Part shown: positions 23,784 to 30,958 of the stretch, piece after piece
Numbering within the stretch: position 1 is the stretch's first letter
How the letters are laid out: every line of letters begins with the position of its first letter
Origin: UBA10161 sp038891035
Lineage (GTDB): Archaea > Micrarchaeota > Micrarchaeia > Anstonellales > Anstonellaceae
Reading direction: 5' to 3'
Assembly (NCBI GenBank): GCA_038891035.1
Contig: JAWAEW010000009.1
Location: forward strand, 1 to 41,673
Length of the DNA: 41,673 nt
The notes under the pieces: generated by a model
The model's input: only the letters and a program-made list of their open reading frames with translations
The model's database searches: none
Told to the model about the DNA's origin: nothing
Made by a program: the position numbers and the translations under genes

Positions 23784-24650
23784 TTACATTTGCCGCAAAC
23801 GCTTGATCCTTTCTTCTATTGGAGGGTGGGTGGAAAAGAGCGAGGCTCCGAGAGGGGAAGCAAAATAAAGCGAGGCGGTAGCGTCATTTGCAACTGAAAC
23901 CTTTGAGCCTATCTTGGCAATCTTTTCAAGTGCAGAGGCAAGCCCTTCAGGATATCTTGTAAGCTGGACTGCTGTTGAGTCTGCCAAGTATTCCCTTTGC
24001 CTAGAGAGTGCAAAGCGTATTAGCATTACAAAAATCGGGGAAATCACAATTATTGCAAGGGCAATGATAAGGAGGATGGGGGATATTTTGCCTCTGCCTC
24101 TTCTGCCATGAATGAATACCCGCATGAAAAGATCTGAGATGATAACCACCAGACCCGCCAAAGCAACAGTAAGAGTGGAAAATCGTACATCAAAGTTTTT
24201 GATGTGGGAAATTTCGTGCGCAACCACTCCTTCCAACTCAGCGCGATTGAGATTTTCCACAAGCCCTTTTGTAAAAGCAACTGATGCATTTTCAGGTGAA
24301 AAACCTGTGGCAAATGCGTTCAGTCCCGGCTCATCGATAATATAGATTTTTGGAGTCGGAATCCCTGCCGCAAGAGAAAGCCCTTCAACCACGTTGTGTA
24401 AGTAGGGGTACTGCAACTTTTCTGCAGGCTTTGCAGATGAAAAGGAGAGAATGATTTTTGATGCATTATTGTAAATGAAATAAACATAAGCTGCCGAAAG
24501 AATTGCAACAATGAAAAAACCGAGTGGGCTGTCGCCAAATAAAAGCAGACTTGCCGCCCAAATGACTGCAAAAACTACTGCAAACATAAATATTAGAAGA
24601 ATTATTGAATTCCGTTTGTTTTGCTCAATTTGGTCAAAGAAAGAAGACAT
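23784..24650 (-). CDS. htpX: HtpX-type membrane zinc metalloprotease
   Basis: 288 residues. Two N-terminal transmembrane helices (SIILLIFMFAVVFAVIWAASLLLF; GFFIVAILSAAYVYFIY), the conserved GIPTPKIYIIDEPGLNAFATG, zinc motif VVAHEISHIKN near residue 143, two further membrane segments, and SRQREYLADS with the third zinc ligand. HtpX degrades misfolded membrane proteins. It follows lemA by 16 bases, an arrangement known in many archaea and bacteria, where LemA is a membrane-associated partner of unknown function. Full length. Confidence 0.95.
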   Translation of the reverse strand: MSSFFDQIEQNKRNSIILLIFMFAVVFAVIWAASLLLFGDSPLGFFIVAILSAAYVYFIYNNASKIILSFSSAKPAEKLQYPYLHNVVEGLSLAAGIPTPKIYIIDEPGLNAFATGFSPENASVAFTKGLVENLNRAELEGVVAHEISHIKNFDVRFSTLTVALAGLVVIISDLFMRVFIHGRRGRGKISPILLIIALAIIVISPIFVMLIRFALSRQREYLADSTAVQLTRYPEGLASALEKIAKIGSKVSVANDATASLYFASPLGASLFSTHPPIEERIKRLRQM

Positions 24651-24666
24651 TTGACCACGAATGCTT

Positions 24667-25227
24667 TCAGAATTGCACTCTCACATTTTTTCGCTCCTCT
24701 TCAGTTGCCTTGAAGAATTCACGAGGAGTAAAACCAAAAATGCTTGCCACTATATTTGTCGGCACTGTCTGGATTGCGGTATTGTAAGAAAGAACGCTGT
24801 CATTGTAAAATTGCCTTGTGTAGGCTATCTTGTTTTCGATTCCTGCAAGCTCCTCATGCAAAAGCTTGAAGTTTTCATTTGCTCGCAAAGTTGGGTAATT
24901 TTCTGCAACCGCAAAAAGGGATTTTAGAGTCTGGGAAAGCATATTGTCTGCCTTTGCTTTTTCTTGGATTGTCTGCGCAGAAATTGCTGCATTTCTTGCC
25001 TTGGTCACTTCGACAAATATTTCCCTTTCGTGCTTCGCGTAGGCTTTGATAGTTTCAACCAGGTTTGGCACTAAGTCTGCCCTTCTTTTTAGCTGGACAT
25101 CAATTTGGGACCACGCATTGTCAATTCTATTTCTTAGAGTAATTAGGTGGTTGTAAGTGAGAAGGAAAAAAAGGAAAACGACAAAAATTCCACCAAGCAA
25201 GACAGCTTCAAGCAACGTAAAAAGCAC
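24667..25227 (-). CDS. lemA: LemA family protein
   Basis: 186 residues. One N-terminal membrane helix (GGIFVVFLFFLLTYNHLITL) with the family sequence LRNRIDNAWSQIDVQLKRRADLVPNLVETIKAYAKHE following directly, then a long helical region and the late ENKIAYTRQFYNDSVLSYNTAIQ and IFGFTPREFF. LemA proteins are helical, face outward and associate with HtpX. Forms an operon with htpX and probably with the PRC-barrel gene upstream, which ends 9 bases before. Confidence 0.93.
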   Translation of the reverse strand: MLFTLLEAVLLGGIFVVFLFFLLTYNHLITLRNRIDNAWSQIDVQLKRRADLVPNLVETIKAYAKHEREIFVEVTKARNAAISAQTIQEKAKADNMLSQTLKSLFAVAENYPTLRANENFKLLHEELAGIENKIAYTRQFYNDSVLSYNTAIQTVPTNIVASIFGFTPREFFKATEEERKNVRVQF

Positions 25228-25236
25228 ACGGACACC

Positions 25237-25491
25237 TTATCCTATTGTTTTTTTGTCTACAATTATATGATCTGAAGCCGCAAGTACTGCAGAGTATGGG
25301 ATTACAATCAACCCGTCTTCTTTATTGAGCCTTCTTGCTGTTTGGTTGTCTAAATTAGGTTCCAAAAGCAGGTTTTCAATCTTGCCTGTGGTTTCGGAAA
25401 TTTCTAAATCTATCAGCCTTCCCAACTCCTCACCGTCGTTGGTTATGATTTTTTTGCTTGCCAGCTGCTTTGCAAGAACAATCTTTACCAT
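25237..25491 (-). CDS. PRC-barrel domain protein
   Basis: 84 residues that are one PRC-barrel: KQLASKKIITNDGEELGRLIDLEISETTGKIENLLLEP and then GLIVIPYSAVLAASDHIIVD. In the PRC family, small archaeal members are thought to bind proteins or RNA; RimM is a related two-domain protein. The gene is probably first in the transcript with lemA and htpX. Its role is unknown. Confidence 0.85.
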   Translation of the reverse strand: MVKIVLAKQLASKKIITNDGEELGRLIDLEISETTGKIENLLLEPNLDNQTARRLNKEDGLIVIPYSAVLAASDHIIVDKKTIG

Positions 25492-25555
25492 AAAGCCTCA
25501 CCTTGCTGTTGGTTTCTTCTCGTTCAAATTTAAAAAGCTTTAGCAAAGCACCAGA

Positions 25556-25578
25556 TGTGCCTGTGCAAAAACGGCACA
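25556..25578. promoter_or_regulatory. Inverted repeat next to the aldolase promoter
   Basis: TGTGCC at 25556-25561 and GGCACA at 25573-25578 form a 6-base inverted repeat with an 11-base spacer, ending about five bases upstream of the TATA-like element of the aldolase gene. Position suits an operator for a glycolysis/gluconeogenesis regulator, but no match to a known operator was recognised. Confidence 0.3.
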
Positions 25579-25583
25579 GATGC

Positions 25584-25595
25584 AAATATTTAATT
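25584..25595 (+). promoter_or_regulatory. TATA-like element for the aldolase-FBPase operon
   Basis: AAATATTTAATT centred about 36 bases upstream of the aldolase ATG. The extra distance leaves room for a short leader carrying the GGGGTG ribosome-binding sequence. Confidence 0.45.
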
Positions 25596-25625
25596 TTCAT
25601 CCTCTTTAAAGCATGGGGTGTTGAA

Positions 25626-26390
25626 ATGAAAGCAAATGAGATTCATCTTGGCAAGATTGTGCAAAATGGGCGCGTACTGATATTGGCTATGGACCAAGGG
25701 ATGGAGCACGGTCCTGCTGATTTTGACAAGCGCAACATTAATCCAGAATATGTGTGTGAGATTGCTGCAAAAGGAGGATTTACCGGATTTGCAGTGCAAA
25801 AAGGCATAGCCAAGCATTACAAGGAAAACTATTCTGGCAAAGTGCCTTTGGTTCTGAAATTGAATGGCAAAACCAATATTGTTCCAAAAGATGAAGCATA
25901 CTCGCCCCCTATTGCAAGCGTTAAGGAGGCAGTGGAGCTGGGGGCAGATGCGATCGGGTATACTATTTACGTTGGCTCTCCTATGGAAGCCCAAATGTTC
26001 AAAGAATTTGGAGCAATTGAAAGGGAGGCGCACGATTTCGGCCTTGCATGTGTCGTATGGGCATATCCTCGAGGAAAATATGTAAAGGATGAGAAAGCTG
26101 GCGATGTAGTTGCCTATGCTGCACGGGTTGCACTTGAACTTGGTGCAGATATTGTGAAAGTGAATTACCCTGGCTCGGTGGAAGCTATGAAATGGGTGGT
26201 GGCTTCAGCAGGAAGATGCAAAGTTATCTCTGCAGGAGGAAGCAAGCAGCCTGAAGAAGAGTTTCTCCAAAAAGTCAAAGATATAATGTCTGCAGGGGCG
26301 GTTGGGCTTGCAGTTGGAAGAAATGTTTGGCAACACGATGAGCCGCTGAGAATGGCAAAGGAAATAAGGAAGATAGTGTTTGGGGAATGA
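25626..26390 (+). CDS. fba: Fructose-bisphosphate aldolase, archaeal class I (DhnA type)
   Basis: 254 residues. It joins or splits dihydroxyacetone phosphate and glyceraldehyde 3-phosphate. Family sequence: VLILAMDQGMEHGPADFD (residues about 16-33), then GFAVQKG, YTIYVGSPMEAQM, VWAYPRG, ADIVKVNYPG with the probable Schiff-base lysine near residue 178, and C-terminal ISAGGSK and GAVGLAVGRNVWQ phosphate-binding loops. The ATG is preceded by GGGGTG. FBPase follows 4 bases after the stop, so the two enzymes form one operon for gluconeogenesis. The separate FBPase suggests this aldolase is not the bifunctional archaeal enzyme. Confidence 0.95.
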   Translation: MKANEIHLGKIVQNGRVLILAMDQGMEHGPADFDKRNINPEYVCEIAAKGGFTGFAVQKGIAKHYKENYSGKVPLVLKLNGKTNIVPKDEAYSPPIASVKEAVELGADAIGYTIYVGSPMEAQMFKEFGAIEREAHDFGLACVVWAYPRGKYVKDEKAGDVVAYAARVALELGADIVKVNYPGSVEAMKWVVASAGRCKVISAGGSKQPEEEFLQKVKDIMSAGAVGLAVGRNVWQHDEPLRMAKEIRKIVFGE

Positions 26391-26394
26391 TTGA

Positions 26395-27315
26395 ATGGAG
26401 GACCTAACACTGCAGCAGCATCTTGAAAAGGAAGGAGCAAGCCCAAAGCTTGCGCAGCTTATCACCTCGTTTGCCTATATTTCCCTTGATGCACAGCATC
26501 ATTTCCCAAAGTATATTCGCGGCACTTTGGGAGACCGCAACAAGTATGGCGAGGCGGTTGCAAAGCTTGATGCATGGGTGAATGGGTATCTTTGCGACAG
26601 TCTCGTAAAAACCGGGTTGGTATCTAAGATCTATTCTGAAGAGTTGAAAGAGCCCATTGTTGCAACCGCAAGTAGCCAGGCAGAATTTGTAGTTACTCTA
26701 GATCCTCTGGACGGCTCTTCTAACATAATCACAAACAATGCTTTTGGGTCGATTGTAGGTGTATATAGAGGTGATTTGCCTCAGTCTGGCAAAAATCTTG
26801 TGGCTGCATTTTACAAGCTTTATGGGCCTGTCAATACGCTTGTATATACTATTGGGAAAGGGACGCATGAATTTGTCAAGCATTACGACTCCGAGGGAAA
26901 GGCCACTTTTTACCTTTTGGCAGAAAACCTCAAGATGCCTCATCCAGGAGAGGTATTTGGAATCGGTGGAAACCCCTTGGATTGGAGCCCAGAGTTCCTC
27001 AAATATGCAAAGGACTTGTTTAGGGTTGAGAAGCTAAAAGTAAGGTATTGTGGAACGTTGGTTGCGGATTTTTCCCAAATACTTCATAGGGGAGGCCTTT
27101 TTGCATATCCTTCCTCCAAAAAAAGCCCTTCTGGCAAGCTAAGGCTGTTTTATGAGGCACAGCCGCTTGCCCTAATATGCGAGCAGGCAGGTGGAGCAAG
27201 TTGGTCTGGCAAAGAATCTCTGCTTGAGGTTGAGCAAAAAGATGTGGATGCAAGAACACCTGTTTATTTTGGCAACCAGTACCTAATTGACAAGCTGAAA
27301 GAGTGTTGCCCCTAA
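26395..27315 (+). CDS. fbp: Fructose-1,6-bisphosphatase, class I
   Basis: 306 residues. It hydrolyses fructose 1,6-bisphosphate to fructose 6-phosphate, the committed step of gluconeogenesis. The N-terminus TLQQHLEKEGASPKLAQLI, metal-binding Asp set in LDPLDGSSNIITNNAFGSIVGVY, the substrate loop YYG-like KLYGPVNTLVYT, KVRYCGTLVADFSQILHRGGLFAYP, and LRLFYEAQPLALICEQAGG are hallmarks of the class I (FbpA/plant-type) enzyme. Most archaea use class IV or the bifunctional class V enzyme instead, so this gene may have come by transfer. Its last codons overlap the convergent splicing endonuclease gene by 4 bases. Confidence 0.94.
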   Translation: MEDLTLQQHLEKEGASPKLAQLITSFAYISLDAQHHFPKYIRGTLGDRNKYGEAVAKLDAWVNGYLCDSLVKTGLVSKIYSEELKEPIVATASSQAEFVVTLDPLDGSSNIITNNAFGSIVGVYRGDLPQSGKNLVAAFYKLYGPVNTLVYTIGKGTHEFVKHYDSEGKATFYLLAENLKMPHPGEVFGIGGNPLDWSPEFLKYAKDLFRVEKLKVRYCGTLVADFSQILHRGGLFAYPSSKKSPSGKLRLFYEAQPLALICEQAGGASWSGKESLLEVEQKDVDARTPVYFGNQYLIDKLKECCP

Positions 27316-28499
27316 GGCTGAACCCATTCAATCTCATAATACTCGTATTCTGAGCCAGGAAGCTCGATTCTTTTTACCGCATAATATGTGACTGCAGTCT
27401 CTCGGTCACAAATTGCCAAAAGCAGCTCCAGACCAATTTTCTTGCATTGTTCAATTGCATCTGCAAGCTCTTCTCCGCCAATATACTCTTCTTCTGAAAG
27501 CGAAAGCATCAGATATTTTGGCTTGCCTGTCTTTGGATTTTCTATTCCTCCTCCTTTTCTGTGGTAAAGGAGGAAATCTAAGTTTGTATAAAAAAGATCT
27601 TGGCTTTCGGGCTTCTGTTTCTTTTTTGGTGTGCCAGGGATCGCAAGCACGAATGTCTTTTTAACAGAATGCGCCACGCGAATTGCCCGTGCCCATTCAG
27701 AAATTAAAAGCTTGGAAGCTCGAGGGAAGCAGTGGATGACATGTTTGCTGTGTATCCATTCTTGGCTTGAGCGCACAGGTGATGCGCCAGGAAAATAAAG
27801 ACGGAAATGTGTTCCGAATTTGAAGCCTGTCTTTAGCACAAAACCGTTTAACCTCCAATCTTCATATACCTCGTACATCTCCCCAAAGTATTTGTGGCGC
27901 TTTTTTGCTGCTTTGATTACCTCAGCCTCTGTTGCATTAGTAAGTTTTAGCTGTGCGTGTCGCATCAGAAAGAGGGTTTCATACACATCAAGCTTTGAAA
28001 GCCTGCCTCTTTGCTCTGCTTTGTAGGAGCCAAACTGTCCAAACCAGTATCTCTCATAAAGTTCCTTGCCAGCTGCTTCATCATCAATGATTGACCATAA
28101 ATCTGCAGGATAGAAAGTTGCCTGGATTGAATATTTGTCCAAAGAAAGCTTGCTGGCTGGGTATCTTTTTGAAGTGTTCCTATCGTACTTTTCGCAAATT
28201 TCAGAAACTTGTCGGGCAATCAGCCCGCGGTCTCTCCAATCTTTGTAAGTGAAGTAGCGGGCCATTTGCTTTTTTGTTTTGAAATTGCTTGCCAATTCAT
28301 TGAACTTGTATTCGTTTAATGCTGAGTCGAAGCATTTTGCATTGCGTATGTCCATAAGGTATAAGGCTTCTTCCAAAAAAAGATGGATAGTACCTTTTTT
28401 CATATATCCATAATATCCATTTACAAGAGAGGAAACTGCTTCTGGCTGTGAAACGGTAAGTGTTTTTTTCTTGGGGTCAAATATAATTTGCATTCCCAT
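27312..28499 (-). CDS. endA: tRNA-splicing endonuclease, three-unit (epsilon-like) form
   Basis: 395 residues, about twice a classical EndA subunit. It cuts tRNA introns at bulge-helix-bulge folds. Unit one (residues about 25-110) is an EndA N-terminal lobe (YYGYMKKGTIHLFLEEALYLMD). Unit two has another N-terminal lobe (YWFGQFGSYK; LDVYETLFLM) and the catalytic lobe with GFVLKTGFKFGTHFRLYFPG, then HSKHVIH and AHSVKKTF, giving the Tyr, His and Lys triad. Unit three (DFLLYHRKGGG; IGLELLLAICDRETAVTYYAVKRI) resembles the C-terminal part of a non-catalytic subunit. This order matches the epsilon-2 enzyme reported from ARMAN. An SD-like GGAGGG precedes the ATG. Confidence 0.85.
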   Translation of the reverse strand: MGMQIIFDPKKKTLTVSQPEAVSSLVNGYYGYMKKGTIHLFLEEALYLMDIRNAKCFDSALNEYKFNELASNFKTKKQMARYFTYKDWRDRGLIARQVSEICEKYDRNTSKRYPASKLSLDKYSIQATFYPADLWSIIDDEAAGKELYERYWFGQFGSYKAEQRGRLSKLDVYETLFLMRHAQLKLTNATEAEVIKAAKKRHKYFGEMYEVYEDWRLNGFVLKTGFKFGTHFRLYFPGASPVRSSQEWIHSKHVIHCFPRASKLLISEWARAIRVAHSVKKTFVLAIPGTPKKKQKPESQDLFYTNLDFLLYHRKGGGIENPKTGKPKYLMLSLSEEEYIGGEELADAIEQCKKIGLELLLAICDRETAVTYYAVKRIELPGSEYEYYEIEWVQP

Positions 28500-28573
28500 T
28501 TTTATTGCCCTCCCGCCTGCTTTGAAAAAAATGCCTGCGGAAAGCCTGCGCAACAAAAAGATGGGAGAGATGA

Positions 28574-28580
28574 TTTAAAT
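28574..28580 (+). promoter_or_regulatory. TATA-like element for twy1
   Basis: TTTAAAT lies about 28 bases before the ATG at 28605 but only 10 bases before the one at 28587, which favours the later start. Confidence 0.4.
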
Positions 28581-28604
28581 AACAAGATGGATAGAATGCG
28601 ACTG

Positions 28605-29648
28605 ATGGGTAGGGCAAAGGCAGGGCAAGGAAAGCACTATGCCAAAGTTCGAAGCCAAAATAAAAGCATTCCTGATGAAGTGTTGAAGCTTCTTCTGAAG
28701 CAGAAGTACCATATTGCAGGGGAGCACTCTGCTGCAAAATTGTGTCATTGGACGCATTCTACGCTTACTGGTGGGATTGGCTGCTACAAAAACAAGTTTT
28801 ACGGTATTGCTTCCCATAGGTGTCTGCAGTGCACACCCTCGCTTCTATTTTGCAATCATGCCTGCGTCTTTTGCTGGAGGATCATGCCTGAAAAAAGCCT
28901 CTCTTTTGAGGATATGCCTTCCAGAGGCTTCAGATGGGACGAGCCAAAAAAGGTTGTTGAGCTTCTTTTGAAGGCTCAGCAAGAGATTATCTCAGGATAT
29001 GGAGGCAACCCAAAGGTAAGCAGACAGAAATATCAGGAAGCGCTCAGACCTGCGCATGCTGCACTCTCCCTTACTGGTGAGCCTGCCATTTATCCTTATC
29101 TTGAAGAACTAATTAAAGAATTTCACAACAGAAACATGACCACTTTCCTTGTTACAAACGGCACTTTCCCAGAAAGAATTGCAAGAATGGAAGAGTTGCC
29201 TACACAGCTTTATGTTTCCATGGTTGCCCCTGACTTAGAGGTTTACAAAAGAGCAATACGCCCAAAAAGTCCTATCCTTTGGGAAAGATACCTTCAGACA
29301 CTTGAGCTTTTGGCTCAGTTTGGCCAGAAGACGCGAACTGTACTTAGAATGACACTTACAAGAGGAGTAAATGATTTTGGGTGGGAAGGATATGCAAGGC
29401 AGATATTGACCGCACTTCCGAAGTATGTGGAAGTGAAAAGCATGGTCTTTGTAGGAGGAGCAAGGCTGCCTGAGCGCGGGCTTTCACTAAAAAGTATGCT
29501 CACTATTGATGAGATAGAGGGAATTGCAAAAAAGCTTGCAGATCTGACCGGCTACCGAGTGTCAGACAGACATGAACTTTCTAGGGTAGTGCTTCTTTGC
29601 AGAGACGAAAAGGCAGAAAAAGAGCGGTTGATTAAATGGCAAAGATAA
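28605..29648 (+). CDS. twy1: tRNA 4-demethylwyosine synthase (TYW1-like radical SAM enzyme)
   Basis: 347 residues. It condenses N1-methylguanosine-37 of tRNA-Phe with pyruvate to make the tricyclic wyosine core. KLCHWTHSTLTGGIGCYKNKFYGI is the family's opening; SHRCLQCTPSLLFCNHACVFCWR holds the radical SAM cysteines (C-x3-C-x2-C) plus extra cluster cysteines; ALSLTGEPAIYPYLEELI, FLVTNGTFPE and LRMTLTRGVND follow in family order. The start may also be the ATG at 28587. The last 13 bases overlap the HAD gene, suggesting coupled translation. Other wyosine genes are not in view. Confidence 0.93.
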   Translation: MGRAKAGQGKHYAKVRSQNKSIPDEVLKLLLKQKYHIAGEHSAAKLCHWTHSTLTGGIGCYKNKFYGIASHRCLQCTPSLLFCNHACVFCWRIMPEKSLSFEDMPSRGFRWDEPKKVVELLLKAQQEIISGYGGNPKVSRQKYQEALRPAHAALSLTGEPAIYPYLEELIKEFHNRNMTTFLVTNGTFPERIARMEELPTQLYVSMVAPDLEVYKRAIRPKSPILWERYLQTLELLAQFGQKTRTVLRMTLTRGVNDFGWEGYARQILTALPKYVEVKSMVFVGGARLPERGLSLKSMLTIDEIEGIAKKLADLTGYRVSDRHELSRVVLLCRDEKAEKERLIKWQR

Positions 29649-30250
29649 AGGCAGTAATATTTGACATCGATGGTGTTTTGGTTGATTCAAGAAGGGCAGT
29701 AGTGCATAATACTTTTCAGTTGATGAGGGAATTTGGATTTGACATACCAAAAGAAAAAATAAGCTCCATGTCCAGTGCCCACAGTGCAGAAACTGTACTG
29801 ATAACGCTTGCGCCAATCCTCAAAAAAAGGAGACGACTGCTTAAGAAGATGCTTTTGAGGCTATCTGAACTTACCAGGCAAAACTTGCATATGATAAGAC
29901 CTCTATACACTATTAGGAAAATACCTCAGCTTGCAAAAAGATATTTGCTTGCAGTTGCAACCAATAGGAAGACAAGCGCCCGGCTTATTCTCCAAAAATT
30001 CAAGGTGGGAAAGTATTTTTCCTGTGTGATGACGAGTGCGGATGCACCCCCTAAACCCGATCCGCGGATGCTGATTGCTGCCATAGAAACGCTTAAAGTC
30101 AAGCCGAACGAAGCGCTTTTTGTAGGTGACAATAAGGAGGATGCAGAAGCTGCAAAAAAGGCAAAGGTAAGATTTTTGCTTTTGGACGGTAAAAACAAAG
30201 AAGCTTGCCAGAAATTTGTCTTAAAGCTTATTGGTAAGGAAGCACTATAA
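29636..30250 (+). CDS. HAD-superfamily phosphatase
   Basis: 204 residues. Motif I IFDIDGVLVDS (nucleophile and acid Asp), motif II VATNRK, motif III KPDPRML, and motif IV FVGDNKEDAEAA are all present, with an inserted helical cap between motifs I and II as in phosphoglycolate phosphatase/PGMB-like members. Substrate cannot be told from sequence. It overlaps twy1 by 13 bases on the same strand and the convergent pilin-like gene by 23 bases. Confidence 0.88.
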   Translation: MAKIKAVIFDIDGVLVDSRRAVVHNTFQLMREFGFDIPKEKISSMSSAHSAETVLITLAPILKKRRRLLKKMLLRLSELTRQNLHMIRPLYTIRKIPQLAKRYLLAVATNRKTSARLILQKFKVGKYFSCVMTSADAPPKPDPRMLIAAIETLKVKPNEALFVGDNKEDAEAAKKAKVRFLLLDGKNKEACQKFVLKLIGKEAL

Positions 30251-30614
30251 TTTTGCCGTTTTTGTTTTGGATTAGGAAATTTGACGACTGTTGTTGCAGT
30301 TGCACAACTATTTGGCAAGAGGAATTTGCTTGGGCAAAAAATTTTCCTGTTGAGAAGTTATAAGATGTGCCATTTGAACTTAAATTTGCTTGCATCCCGT
30401 AGAGGCGAACTTGGCGCACGTTTCCTTCCCCCAAGATACATGCTTCCTGAATTGCCCAGGACAATTCCGCAAACGAGCTTTTTGCCATTTCGAGTCTGGC
30501 TCTTTGGGAGGCTTTTTCCTGAATTTTGGAAATTGTTACATAGGAGGTGCCAAGCAAAAACACGAATAAAAGAAAAACGATTAAGGTTTCTAAAGAAAGC
30601 TGGGCCCTTCTCAC
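30228..30614 (-). CDS. Pilin-like protein with class III signal peptide
   Basis: 128 residues from a GTG start: RRAQLSLETLIVFLLFVFLLGTSYVTISKIQ is a class III (type IV pilin-like) signal, with processing expected just before or after the AQ and a hydrophobic helix that packs into a filament core. The remaining 90 residues are polar with one pair of cysteines (EACILG, SSCQIV). The strong SD AAGGAGGG lies 11 bases before the GTG. The gene follows another pilin-like gene by 16 bases, so both are probably made together. They may be minor pilins or membrane-bound pseudopilins. Confidence 0.7.
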   Translation of the reverse strand: MRRAQLSLETLIVFLLFVFLLGTSYVTISKIQEKASQRARLEMAKSSFAELSWAIQEACILGEGNVRQVRLYGMQANLSSNGTSYNFSTGKFFAQANSSCQIVVQLQQQSSNFLIQNKNGKIIVLPYQ

Positions 30615-30630
30615 ATCTATCAGGCCCTCC

Positions 30631-30873
30631 TTAGCTGCATTTATTTGTAAGAGTATTGCATATTCCACTTGCACAGTCAGAATCAGAGACGCAGTACGCG
30701 CCAGTTGCCCCTTTAAGCGATGTGTCAGTGGCATTGAAGAGGGCCTCTGCTTTCTGCTCCACTTTTTCTGCAGCTTTGTTTGCAGAGCGAATCATTACAG
30801 AAGCAACTAGCACTGCCACGCCTAAGATCACAACAAGTACTATTAGCATTTCAGCAGAAAGCTGCGCTTTCAT
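30631..30873 (-). CDS. Small pilin-like protein with cysteine-rich tail
   Basis: 80 residues. MKAQLSAEMLIVLVVILGVAVLVASVMIRSANKAAEKVEQKAE is a class III signal with a long hydrophobic core and amphipathic extension. The tail AYCVSDSDCASGICNTLTNKC has four cysteines in the pattern used by small disulfide-stabilised surface tails. The start at 30873 is preferred over 30885 because GGTGAGG lies 2 bases upstream of it. It is the first gene of a two-gene unit transcribed away from topA. Confidence 0.72.
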   Translation of the reverse strand: MKAQLSAEMLIVLVVILGVAVLVASVMIRSANKAAEKVEQKAEALFNATDTSLKGATGAYCVSDSDCASGICNTLTNKCS

Positions 30874-30925
30874 TTCCTCACCCATTTTAGATGATGAGGC
30901 GGATGTTAAAAAGGGTGATGATGCT

Positions 30926-30938
30926 GTTTAATAAATAG
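30926..30938 (+). promoter_or_regulatory. TATA box for topA
   Basis: GTTTAATAAATAG is centred 27 bases upstream of the GTG start of topA, fitting a leaderless transcript. Confidence 0.45.
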
Positions 30939-30958
30939 ATTGGAAAAAAGGCAAAAAT

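Noticed and set aside
30615..30734. Longer start for the pilin-like gene at 30228-30614
   Set aside because: It would read through the upstream pilin gene; the GTG with the AAGGAGGG sequence gives a proper class III signal.
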